A stretch of DNA of 64,000 bases from positions 248,001-312,000 of the forward strand of contig MU385729.1 in assembly GCA_022497155.1 (NCBI GenBank). Direction: 5' to 3'. Positions 10,954-21,403 of the stretch are shown here, in pieces. How positions within the stretch are numbered: position 1 is the first letter of the stretch; each line of letters opens with the position of its first letter. Source of the stretch: Whalleya microplaca (lineage: Eukaryota; Ascomycota; Sordariomycetes; Xylariales; Xylariaceae). The position numbers and the translations under genes are program-made. The notes under the pieces are model-generated. The model saw only the letters and a list, made by a program, of their open reading frames with translations. It ran no database searches and was not told the DNA's origin.

Positions 10954-12837
10954 CTAAAGACACCGAACCTTCATCCACTCACTAGTCCCCAACCCCAAAT
11001 TCAACCCATTCCGCGCCCACCACCTGCGCACCAACCTCGGGTCCCCGATGGCATCCTCCAGCGCCTCCTCAATATCGCACGTCTTGTACTCCACCCGATG
11101 CGTCCTCCCGTCATCGACCCGGTGCTCGCCGCGGGCATACTGCTTCCACCACTCGAGCACGCGCACGTGGCCCTGCTTGGTGGGCGCGACCAGCACGTTG
11201 GCGTCGAAGGCGAGCTTGTCGCCCTTGAGCTCGCGCCACAGCTCCAGCACCCCCGTCTGCCCGTACGCGCTCGCGATCTTGCACACGCCCTCCGCGTGCG
11301 CCACGGGTATGCCCGACGTCTCCCACCACCGCAGCACCGCCGTCTGTCCGTGCTGTGCTGCCGTCAGGAGGCTGCGGCCCGGCTTCAGGTTGAGGGTCTG
11401 GTTCGTGCTGTGGTTGCTATTGTGGTTGTTGTTGTGGTTGTCGTTTTCCGCGGCCTGCTTGCGCGCCGCGTCCCGCCACCACTCGAGCACGAGGAGGTGC
11501 CCCTTGGCGGAGGCCGACTCGAGCGCGGCCTCCGTATATTTCAGCGCGAGCCCGGACCGCAGCCACCAGTCGAGCACGTGGACGTAGCCCATGCGCGAGG
11601 CGTTGTCGAGCGCCTCGGCGTCGTACTCCTTCTTGAGGAAGGAAGGGGAGGTGTTCCACCAGTTGAGGATGTCGGTGCGGCCGTAGACGCCCGAGGCCTT
11701 GTTGGGCAGCAGCTTGGCGCTGAAGGACGCCCAGAACACCTTGCTCAGGTGCGTCTCCAGGTACGTCAGCACGTCCGTGAGCGAGAACTTGATGATCAGC
11801 TTGACCGCTAGCGACGACACGTAGCGCAGCCCCTTGGGCGCCTCCGCGAGCTTCTGGCAGATCGCCGACGGCTTCGGACACAGCAGGATCAGCCACTCGA
11901 GCTCGTTCATGTAGATCTCCACGGGGTCGACGAGGTTGGCGCGGTTGGTCTTCCATTCCGGCGGCGTCTTCAGTTTCGTGTATATATCCAGCGACGTCGC
12001 CAGCTCCCAGTCCCCGACGTACTCAAATATGAGGGTCCAGACCTCCGGTGGTAGGGTCTGCGAGGACCGACTGGCGGTCGTCATATGCATAGCCTGCTGC
12101 GCAGCGACCTCGACATCGTGGCCGAGGCTCATAAGCTCGGCCTGATTTTTTATTATGCCAACGAGGTCGTTGAAGCCGTCCCAGGACACCACGCGCTTGT
12201 AGGAAGTCGGCCCTTCGTAATGCCACAAGACGGGCGCCATGACCTTGACCCAGCCCCACTTCCGGTTGATCTTGCTCAGCTGCTTCTTGGTCATGGGGTT
12301 CTCCCACATCTGGACGGACATGCCCGGGACGAGCAGGATCTTCTTGGAGACGTCCCAGGCGCGCAGGATCTCCAACAAGGTCGTGTCCGCAATGCCGGAC
12401 ATCATCTTGGCGAGGTGGTCGGCGTCGATGGGGGCGAGCACGAGCAGGTCGGCCCAGTCGACGAGCTCGAAGGCGGTCTGCCGCGCAGCCTCTATGGCGT
12501 CGCGCGTGCGCTGGTCGGCATCGACGGCCAGGCACGCCAGGCTGCGGTTCTCCATCACGATGATGTCGTGGGCCAGGCGCGCGGGGACCTCGTCCACCAG
12601 CGCCCGCGTCTCGATCTGCGCGTCCTTGAGCATGCGCACCGCGAGCGCCTGCGCGTAGGCGACGTCGCGCTGCCCGTTGGCCGCCACCAGCACGCGGAGC
12701 TTCCGCGTGCGCGGCATCTCGTGGAAGGACGAGTAGGACGAGTTGGTGGTGAGACGGGGAGCAGGATTGGCGAATTGGCGCGAGAGGCAAGATAAGGAGG
12801 AGGAGGAGGAAAAGTCGGGAGGTGTATTAGGTGCCAT
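10954..12837 (-). CDS. Flavoprotein (HFCD-like)/F-box/ankyrin-like repeat fusion protein
   Basis: A single exon encodes 627 residues and is GC-rich. Residues about 45-235 resemble the flavoprotein fold of phosphopantothenoylcysteine decarboxylase (PPCDC) and Hal3/Sis2: WADLLVLAPIDADHLAKM, LRAWDVSKKILLVP, then PGMSVQMWENPMT. In PPCDC the last motif is PxMNxxMW, and the Asn needed for decarboxylation is Ser174 here. Residues 261-280 (TLPPEVWTLIFEYVGD) look like an F-box. Residues about 380-610 hold degenerate ankyrin-like repeats ending in VLDWW, VLEWW, VLRWW or VLEWW. A His/Asn-rich insert lies at about 472-486. The flavoprotein part probably binds a nucleotide or flavin but is unlikely to decarboxylate. 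The rest suggests an SCF-type adaptor. An ATG at codon 41 is an alternative start. No specific function can be assigned. Confidence 0.82.
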   Translation of the reverse strand: MAPNTPPDFSSSSSLSCLSRQFANPAPRLTTNSSYSSFHEMPRTRKLRVLVAANGQRDVAYAQALAVRMLKDAQIETRALVDEVPARLAHDIIVMENRSLACLAVDADQRTRDAIEAARQTAFELVDWADLLVLAPIDADHLAKMMSGIADTTLLEILRAWDVSKKILLVPGMSVQMWENPMTKKQLSKINRKWGWVKVMAPVLWHYEGPTSYKRVVSWDGFNDLVGIIKNQAELMSLGHDVEVAAQQAMHMTTASRSSQTLPPEVWTLIFEYVGDWELATSLDIYTKLKTPPEWKTNRANLVDPVEIYMNELEWLILLCPKPSAICQKLAEAPKGLRYVSSLAVKLIIKFSLTDVLTYLETHLSKVFWASFSAKLLPNKASGVYGRTDILNWWNTSPSFLKKEYDAEALDNASRMGYVHVLDWWLRSGLALKYTEAALESASAKGHLLVLEWWRDAARKQAAENDNHNNNHNSNHSTNQTLNLKPGRSLLTAAQHGQTAVLRWWETSGIPVAHAEGVCKIASAYGQTGVLELWRELKGDKLAFDANVLVAPTKQGHVRVLEWWKQYARGEHRVDDGRTHRVEYKTCDIEEALEDAIGDPRLVRRWWARNGLNLGLGTSEWMKVRCL

Positions 12838-14559
12838 CTCGACGCATTATGACAGTGGAAGAAGGCCGATCAACTGTTTGCGGAGGAGGGAACTCGTGAC
12901 CGTCGGGCACTGATGCGTTGTCTCCCGTCGGTGTTGCGTTACGGTGTTGCGGTGTCGCAGTGTTGCGATATCGCTGGGATGCGTGTAAGATAGAGAGAGA
13001 CTGTCCGACGGCGATTCCAATTCTTCAGCCTGCCCTGAACCGCGAGTAAGGGTGAAAGTAGTACGACGGGATGCCCGGCTACTAATCGAGACAAAGGCTT
13101 TGTATTCAACTGGATTCGGGTCGATTGTTAGGCTGTTAGGTAAGTGGTTTATTAGTATAAACTGCAGATACACAGAAGATCGGTGAATGAATATGTGCGA
13201 TGTGGCATACATACAATCGGGCCTTGGATTTGCACTGTACTTTGATTTGTATGTCGATGTTTTGCGACTCGGAGCCCTGGAGGACCAACAAAAAACAATC
13301 TACTATCGATGTGGTGTAACAGACTTCGTACGATTCGACGCATGGAAGCGGTAGAATGACGCTTGACTGGGTCCGCCTCTGCTCCACCTCTGCTGATGTC
13401 CTGTTCAGGTGGGGTCGAAACCTTACCTTATATACCTAAAGATCTACTCGTGTATACCCTACGATAAGGTATCTATACCTATACAATATGAGTACCCCTA
13501 TATATGTAGGTATAGTATATTCAATGTTCAATTCTTCACTTGGGTGCTTATAAGGGGTATATAGCATATGCATACGGACCACTTCTACATAGTATCCATA
13601 TGATTTCAACCGACCTCTATGTATAGTATGAATATCAGACCACAGAAAATACATGAAGAACACTAGTTACTGTAGTCATGAATCGCCAATATATTTCAAT
13701 TTTCTCCGTTCCCGCATATGGGGATCCATCCCCCCTTCGAATGTTCTTCTTCTTTTCCTCCTCCTCCTCCCGGCGTCCCGCTCGAAATACGTTCGCTAAT
13801 TTGTATATCAAGCATAGGACGGGGACGGGGACGGAGGGGGCAAGTGTACCTAGTGTCTAATATCCTAGCTTATAAGTTATGAATCAAGGTATAAACAACA
13901 AAATAAATGATGCATCATCGCAAAAAAGTTTGGTTGAAGACAGACACCACACACACACACACACACAAATGCACCAATGGTGGTGAAAAAACCCGAGTAT
14001 CAATCAATCAAACGTCGGGGTGTCAATGTTTGGTTGCAGAACCCTCTTCTTTCTTCTCTTCGACTCTTTCTCTTCTCTTCTCTTTCTCCTCTCTCCTCAC
14101 ATGCCAATATGCAACCAGATCCAGTGGGGGAAAAGAAAAGTAATAAACTCGAACGCCTTTTTTTTTTCGCTTGCTTGCTTGCTTGCTTAGCCGCCAAATT
14201 CTCGTTAACGCAGACCGATAACGCTCATCTCGAGCGTCCATACTCTCCTGATCCACACCTTCAGCGGTCCGTCTACGCCCTCCACGTCGTTCAGGTCTAC
14301 CCCTTCCCACCAGCAACGTCGTGCCGGCTTTCGCCAGAAGAGGAGCAGCTTCTGTGCCATACCGACGGCATTGTTGCCCATCTCGTTGCCGCGTATGTCA
14401 CTCCGCAGCCGAGCAAGTGCCAGACTGCAGACGACTGCCTTATTCGGCTCACCAGCGCGATGCCCCCACCTATCGTCATGGTTGAATCCGCTATATTAGA
14501 TGTTAGGAATCTATCTCGCTCATAGGAGACCAGGATGAAAATGTAGACAGGTAGGTTGC
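12838..14559. other. Intergenic with microsatellites
   Basis: This lies between the 5' end of the flavoprotein fusion and the 3' end of the Whi2-like gene. It holds a CA run (about 13947-13967), a long CT-rich tract (14045-14100), a T run, and a CTTG tetranucleotide run (about 14169-14188). Open frames here are low-complexity readings of these tracts, and I do not support any gene. Confidence 0.55.
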
Positions 14560-15975
14560 TTACCCAGCCGTGAGCATCTCGATCAGATGCGCCTCGGTGG
14601 TCCCCGGCTCGTCGCTTCGTTTTAGCCCAGAAAAGATGCCGTCCTGTCTGAGCAAAGCCCGCGCCGCCGCCCGCTTGACCTCGATCATCTCTGCTTGATT
14701 AATGTCCGGCCGAGGCGGGATCGCATAGAAGTCCAGGTCCTCGCGCAGGACGATAATACCTGCTCGCTTGCCCCCATCTTCGCTTCGACCGCCAAGGGAG
14801 TCGATGGGGACAACTCCTCCATCAGGTGAAGCACTGGGGGACGACTCGTTGGGGATGGACTGGGCTACATTCCTAAAGAACTCCAACATGTACTGTAGGG
14901 ATGCAGGGTCATACTGGGATGTGAGGTCAGTGATATGTATATTTATATTAGACAGGAGATTGCGGATAGTGGATGAGCGAGGCAGACAGGCGCTCAGGGG
15001 CGTAGCTATCCCTGAGCAGGTCATGCCCGAGGTGACTTGGGTGATTGGGTTGTCTTTTGTTATACTGACATCAACTTGCACTGCGTCGCCGTCCGAGAAG
15101 CCGCCCATGTGGCCCTCAGGGAAGAGTCCATTGGGAAACAAGGAGAGCAGGACGAATTCCGGTAATGTTAGCAGTTCATCTCTGGAAAGCACGAAGCGCG
15201 TGCCGCTATGGATTTCAAACCCCGTCAGTATATGAATCTGGAAACCTTGGGTAATAAATCACGGCCTACCGCAAGTCCATAGTAATCGTCTCATCGGCCC
15301 CGACATCTGCATACGCCTGTTAGTGACCCTAGGTTCGCTGATGTGGTCTCGTGCCCGCTCACCTCCAATAGCATTGATAGGAGGACCTCCTTGCTGAACC
15401 TGAGTAATGATACTCGAAGCACCACCGGCGGCCGCCATTAGATAAGTGAATGAGAGAAGCGGGCTATATCCTTCAGAGTATGCGGGAGGGGGCTCGCTCG
15501 AATCGTCAGCCTTTTGACCTGATGACCCGCCTTTGACGTCCTGTGGAAGGGCTCGTTTAGTCTCGGCGACGGCTTCCTGGAAAGAAGTAGGCGACTCGAG
15601 AGAACTATTCTCGGAAGAGGCTGAGGCTAACGGCGCGTAAGCAGGGGCGGCAGTCGCAGATGAAGCTCCGGCTTCGGAAGCGGCAGGCGGGCAGCTGGCG
15701 GGAGGAAGCTTGAGAGGGTCGTCGGCAAGGTCCTCGGCGGAGGCGTAGGCGTAGAGGCTCGAGAAGGGAGGCGGGGCGGAACGAGAGGCAGCAAGCGAGA
15801 AGGCGGTGGAGGTAGAGGCTTCGGAAGCGGCGTAGGGAGAGGCCGAGTAGGGATATTGTGGTGGAGGAGAGCGTCCGCGGTTATTGAAGCTATCTTCTTC
15901 TCCCTGTTCAATGTCGGTGAGTGGGAGCCCGGGGGACACGGACTGTCCGTGACGGTCCTCCTGCGAGTCAGACAA
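14560..15975 (-). CDS. whi2: Whi2-like BTB-domain protein (phosphatase activator type)
   Basis: Minus-strand exons are 15975..15363 (first exon as read), 15306..15270 and 15205..14560. Introns are 56 and 64 nt, and the product is about 431 residues. The joined core reads NAIGD-VGADETITMDLR-GTRFVLSRDELLTL, then PEFVLLSLFPNGL and YDPASLQYMLEFFRNVAQ. This is the BTB/KCTD-like domain of fungal Whi2 proteins. Yeast Whi2 works with Psr phosphatases in stress response and nutrient (TORC1) signalling; that role is family knowledge. The first ~200 residues are Pro/Ser/Ala-rich and disordered. The frame has no ATG upstream of the BTB core until a late internal Met: at 15975 the codon is TTG. A possible upstream exon, 16130..16093 (start MRQSNHQ), joined to 16003 by an 89-nt intron would give 453 residues in frame. 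The true start is unresolved. Confidence 0.8.
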
Positions 15976-16130
15976 CGTGGCGGTGGGATATATCGACGGG
16001 AGACTATATGGTGGGCGGTTGGTCTGATCTTATCACAGGGCAGGGTGCAGCCAACAGGGTGGTGTGGCGGCAGACGCTTCGATTACGATTACGCACGGCG
16101 GTTGCTCGGCTGATGATTGGATTGTCGCAT

Positions 16131-17955
16131 GTGGAAGGACGCTGGCTTTAATTGTTTATATTCAGAGAATGACCGTGAACATAGACTGGTTCAATACAAG
16201 GTGGGAGCTATCGCGCAGGTAGAGTTGCAGAACAGGATTGAAGAGAGAGAGAGAGAGAGAAAGACGATAGGCAGTCGTCTTATTATTAGCAGTAGGTTAG
16301 GATGTTTGTGAAGTTGAAGCTGGGAATCCTGGTCTTGATTTCCCTGCGTCTCTGATTTCCACATTTTCAGACTGGCCAGCCCCTGGAACAGGAAGGGGGG
16401 ATATGTATACCTGGAGTACTATTTCCCCAGCTTCACCCGTAGAAATACCGCTTAAGTACATACACATCCTCTTGAGCCGCCTCTGCCCTGGTCACAGCAT
16501 TATGACTGGTGGACTAAGCGCTAACCCTCCCAATCGGTCTACTCAATCTGGACTGCGGGCTCTTCTTACTCCAATGCACATTCTGCTACCTTTAGATATG
16601 CACCAACCAACGGGCTGCTCATTGGTACCTGGGTGGTGCATGCGGAATGCTAATAAGTGACACTGACAGGAGCCTCACTTTCACATTGACACACCCGTAC
16701 CTATCAATCCCCCACCAACATGAACTAGACGCCAGGAATTCTCCATTCTTTTCAAATAATACAGTTAGTTTAACAGCCCGGAGATAGTCGAGCCGAACCT
16801 TATATAAAGGGGCGCTGCCCATGTTTTATAATCCGGGTTGCTGTAGTAAATGTCTGTTAAGAACTTCTAACTCTTGAACTGTATGCCTTAGGTCTAAACC
16901 ACGGGCTACATTATAATTGTACATTACATTACAAGAGATAACGAACTTGGAATGTGGCCGACATGAAGAGTCTACTGACTACCTGTCGGCCTAAAGTATC
17001 ACTCCGTTGCAGCCATGTAAATAGATGTCAGGTTTCATCAATATCATATGATGGCCCCAGTATGATATACAGTGAAGACTATATATGCCATGAGTTCATA
17101 TTCATCTGCGCCAGCTCGCTTTACTTATGTGAAGTTGTACGAGCCAAATATATATGTCACCTTTCCCATAAGAGTTATACTCCCAGTCCGGGATACCTTC
17201 TTCCTCATCCCCACCATGAATATACCAGTAGTTAGCTGCATTGAACTCATAGACAATTGGGTACAGTTAAATACATTTCCAAGGATTTAACTACTCAGAT
17301 GGTTGCCCAAAATGAATATGAAACCATGTATTCTCTCCACTGGCCACTAGCATCTCTAGGGTCCTATGGCGGTTGAGCAGGAGGCAAGTTGGAACATGTT
17401 GCTTCCTATACTCGCCTACATCCTGGCGAGCTTTTAATCCCAGAAGACAGACTAGCTACCATAAGCAGTTATCATAAGCATATTATAGCTGCAATACAAT
17501 AGGGTAATGTCGTATTCATGGTCGCAGGTTGGCTGGTCTGGCAGTGTACACTTCGCACATATTGGTAAATATGCAATAATGATATACAGAGTAAGGTGTA
17601 CAGTTCAAAACTATAGTAAACTACTTAGGACATACCTTGATAGAGTTATCACGGAATGTAGAGCCTGCCATCAACTCCTTTCTTGGCGACCATGATGGCT
17701 AGAAGACATATGTACTGTCACGAGAACTAGTAAGGTCGAAGCTCTCCTACTCGCACACAATCAAAGTCTATTACCATCCCTGTGACTGATGTAGGATATC
17801 ACGTTCATCTCGTAACCTTTTTGAAGGGCGCAGGCCAATGCAAACACCACTTGACTTTCAGCTGACCCGCGGTACCATATCTACTATTCTCTGGACGCCG
17901 CGTCCTCGTCTTTTTGTCATCAACGTATTTCCACAGCACACAAACATACCATCCC
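16131..17955. other. Intergenic, upstream of whi2-like gene and downstream of SEC13
   Basis: No gene is supportable. There is a GA dinucleotide run at about 16242-16261. The part from 16400 to 17900 is AT-rich with only short open frames lacking conserved content. Confidence 0.55.
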
Positions 17956-19146
17956 CTATTCCTCCATCGTCTTAACACACTCCCACTCGCCCCGCAGGTT
18001 CTCCTTCCATAACGAGACCTTGTTGTCGCCGCCACTAACAGCCAACACGTTCCCGCTGAGGCTCCAGCTGACCCTCCAGACGATGGCGTCGAAGTTCAGC
18101 ACCTTGGACGTCCACTGCCCCTGGCTCGCGTTGTCGCTGGTCCAGATCCGCACCGTCTTGTCCTGCGACGCCGACGCGATGTAGCTCTTCTGCAGCACCG
18201 TCGGGCTCCACGCCACGTCGCGCACCCAGTCCGAGTGGCCCGCCAGCGGCTCGCGCTCCTGCTTGTAGCCCTGGGTGGCCGGGTCGTACGTCCACAGCTT
18301 CAACAGATTATCACACCCGCCCGTGACGAACCGCCGCTGGCCCAGGGCGCCCTGGCCGGGCGGGGCGGAGGAGACGATGCTCCCCGGGGTGGTGGCGGGG
18401 GCCCAGGAGACGGCGTTGACGCCGAGCCCGTGGGCCGGGAACGACACGTTGGTGAAGTTGTTGTCCTTGAACTCGAGCACGGAGACGTGGCCGTCGGAGG
18501 ACGCGCACGCGAGCAGGCACCCGGACTCGTGCGGCGACCACGCCACCATGTTCACCGACGCCTTGTGCAGCGCGAAGTCGAAGATCCGCTGCCATTGCGC
18601 CGACTGCTCGCGCCAGATGAACACCTTGCCGTCGTAGCCCGCCGAGGCCAGGATGTTGCCGTACTTGGGATGCGCCCACGCCACGCACCATACCGCGCCT
18701 TCGTGTCTGTGTAGGAAAAACGTTGTGTCAGGAGTGCTTGCTTCTCTTGTAACGGGTAGGGTAAGGCCAGCCTGGGCTATGCATACCCTTTTAATGTTTC
18801 TGTCAACCGTTGCGATTCGCCCTCGATCTCGAATATCTTGATCGTCTTGTCCGAAGAGCATGTCGCAAGCCGCCGGCCGTAGTAGTCGAGGACAGCATCG
18901 TGCTAGCAAACGCAAGGGTTAGTGGTGGTCATAGTAACAGTGGCATTGTACCATGAACGGCCAGGACGATATAGCTTCCATTCAAAAGTTGAAGTCTCAC
19001 GGATTCGAGTATCAAAGGGAAGTGCGAAACATACAATCATGTCATCGTGGCCTGAATTTGATATAACTTGCGCCTGTAGACAAGGTCAGCGAACAACTCC
19101 TAGATCGGCAGTTTCCTAAACCAGAATGATTGTATTGACATACCAT
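17956..19146 (-). CDS. sec13: Sec13, COPII coat and nuclear pore WD40 protein
   Basis: Minus-strand exons are 19146..19144, 19073..19035, 18902..18787 and 18706..17956, giving 302 residues. Introns are 70, 132 and 80 nt. The first coding exon is the ATG alone, followed by GTATGT. Exon 2 then reads [13 protein letters not shown] and exon 3 starts [20 protein letters not shown]. The rest follows Sec13 closely: [66 protein letters not shown] and [13 protein letters not shown]. These are the blades of the six-bladed propeller that Sec31 (or Nup145C) completes. Sec13-Sec31 forms the outer COPII cage at ER exit sites, and Sec13 also sits in the Nup84 complex and SEACIT/GATOR2. The gene is divergent from PEX20. 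Confidence 0.96.
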
Positions 19147-20118
19147 TTTGGAAGGAAGCTGGAGACACAACTAAACAAACAGCCAAGTTCCAATAATCAA
19201 CAAGAGTTGTCGGTATGTGTCCGCTGCCTGAGTTTCAAGATCGTTCTGTTAGTTGATACCTGTCTGCTTCCAAACAAGGTTGACAGCCTCCTAGCAGTGC
19301 GGTAGTGGAGCTACATCCGGGGCCAGTCGTACTGGTACTTGGGTACTGCAGCAGGGCTGGTACCTTTCTTGGACTACAGGTGAAAGCAGTTGACAGCGGC
19401 TGAGTGACGGATGACAGCTAATTCCGCCATGACGGGAGTGCCTACCTAGGTAGTGCACGTGAATTACATAATACAGCCATACAGTTTACAGTTTGTACCG
19501 TAATAAGCGTGCTTGCTCTTGACCATTTGCTTGCTCATGTTCTATGTATTGCAGCATCATCGGTCGGCTAGTCGGCTTTTGCCCCTGCCGAGGCTCAAAC
19601 GTTCAACAACCTCTTGTAATGCGCTGTCCTTGTGATGCCTTGAAATATGTGAGCCTTTCAACTTGAGTGTCATTGTAGATTGTGAGCTGTGTTTGCATGC
19701 CTATCTGTTTGCATTCATTATGCCGTCAGCGAAAATAGGTTACTCACAGGGCAGTAATACCAAGTAAGGATAACATATCATCCCAACGTCTATTTCCCGG
19801 GCACTTGGACTTCTGCCAACGGCCTCTTTTACGATTCAGTTCCGCGCCCTGCCTTTCATCCAACAACTCTATATGACACGCGTACCAAAACATCAGCCAA
19901 CTAGACCATATGACCATAAAGACAACATTCATACTAACAGGCTGAGGTTTGCGTGCTACACTATAAAGTTTCCCTTGCAAGAGAAGCTTATACTATTTGG
20001 CCGGAGCAACGCCTTCATATCACTGCTTCCGTGGGTATCTTTGTCTCGTGACTTACCAAGCATCACTCAACAACATACCTAGCCGTTTGACTCAGCAAAC
20101 GCGGTCGCGCCTCCAGTC
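19147..20118. promoter_or_regulatory. Divergent promoter interval of SEC13 and PEX20
   Basis: This 972-bp interval separates two start codons. A perfect palindrome CTACCTAGGTAG lies at 19442-19453. CCGAGG at 19588-19593 matches the FarA/FarB fatty-acid response core. TGACTCA at 20088-20094, 25 bases before the PEX20 ATG, matches a Gcn4-type core. All of these are short enough to occur by chance. Confidence 0.4.
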
Positions 20119-21403
20119 ATGGCAGACAACATGTGCGGTCCGTCCAACGCCTTCAAGGGCTTGGCACAACATGTCGATCAAGACCGCTCGCTTCAGCAGG
20201 ATCGCTTTGTCTCCGGATCTCAAGGTTTTGGACAGGTTCGTTGCCCCCAATATGCTGACTTCTCGTGTCTATGATACTAATCATAACATAGAGCTTCCAC
20301 TCTACTCAGCCCGGCAACGGTGCTGCGGGCCAAAGTTTCTCAGCCTTCCAGGGAGGCAATGCTGCACTTCCTGACTTCCATTCTGCTGGTCCCAGTTTAC
20401 CTGTGCATGGGCCGGCTTATCACCAGCACCAGTCCGGTTTCCATGGCCCCGGACCTGGTTTCCCGGCGCAACACGCGGCGCCCATGCCAGATGCTGGTGC
20501 GGACTGGGCGAACGACTTCCGTCAGTTAAGTTTGAACGGCCAGGCACCTCACACTAGCCTCAGCCCGATGATGCAACCGGCAAGCTTTCCTGCTTATGCC
20601 CCCGGACACATGCGCCCGCCGTACCATTTCCCCTTTGCTCACATGAAGGAGAGTCCTGTGTACATGAGCCCTCCTCCCTATGGAGATTCTTTCAACCAGA
20701 TACATTATCCACCCCCTCAAGAGTGTAAGTTTGTTGTGAGTGATCATCGTTATGTACTTGAATTAACCATCATAAACTAGTGCAAAACAGCATCTCCCCT
20801 ATGGTGCCTGCTGATCCCGCCACCCTTGACGCCGACTTTGAGGCAGAGATGCAGGCTTGGATGAGTGTCAACGGCCCTCAAGCAGAGGCCGAGGCTGGCG
20901 CACAGTTTGATCATGTTGAAGATGTTGCTGCTACTGAGGAACAGGCCACAGCATTGCCCGCTGAGGCAAATGCACTTCTCGTGGAGGACGCTATTCCCAT
21001 CACCGAGGAAGCCCAGGAAGCCCAGTCTCAGCAGCAAAGTGAAACAGAGCTTGCTCGTGCGGCACAACAGCTTATTGACTCAGTCTCCGACAACTCGACG
21101 GAGAAGTTCAGACACTCCTCTTTCCTCGCGCTGATGCGTCGTATTGCTGCCAAAGAGCTGGTTGTCCAGGGCAACGACTTAGTGCAGCCTTCTCAAACGT
21201 CCGCTTCAGACCCTGACCCTGACGTTGGCTCTGGCTCGCACATCACGGGCCGAACTTCTGCAGCTTCTCCTCGACAGGTTTGTATTTTCTCATAACTTGA
21301 GTGCGTTATGCTGATTAAGTAATTTTAGCAACTTGCCAGCAACAACGGCAACTCGAACGGCGCCTTCGCGAAGCCGGCGGCTGTCGAGGACGCGTCACCT
21401 TGA
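20119..21403 (+). CDS. pex20: Peroxin 20 (Pex7 co-receptor for PTS2 import)
   Basis: Exons 20119..20235, 20292..20724, 20781..21277 and 21329..21403 give 373 residues. Introns are 56, 56 and 51 nt. The N-terminus MADNMCGPSNAFKGL with SLQQDRF is the Pex20/Pex5-type recycling segment. C6 is the conserved cysteine that is mono-ubiquitinated for export from the peroxisome membrane. A WxxxF motif (WANDF, 111-115) fits Pex13/Pex14 docking. The middle is His/Pro/Gly-rich. The C-terminal region, from DADFEAEMQAWMSV to HSSFLALMRRIAAKELVVQG, has the helical Pex7/cargo-interacting character of the family. Pex20 acts with Pex7 to bring PTS2 proteins such as thiolase into peroxisomes in filamentous fungi. 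The last exon encodes only 24 residues, and its acceptor (TTTTAG) was chosen because it keeps the frame to a nearby stop. Confidence 0.9.

Noticed and set aside
13977..14525. Open frame of about 182 codons on the plus strand
   Set aside because: It is made of CT-rich and CTTG repeats and short unrelated segments, without splice context or family similarity.
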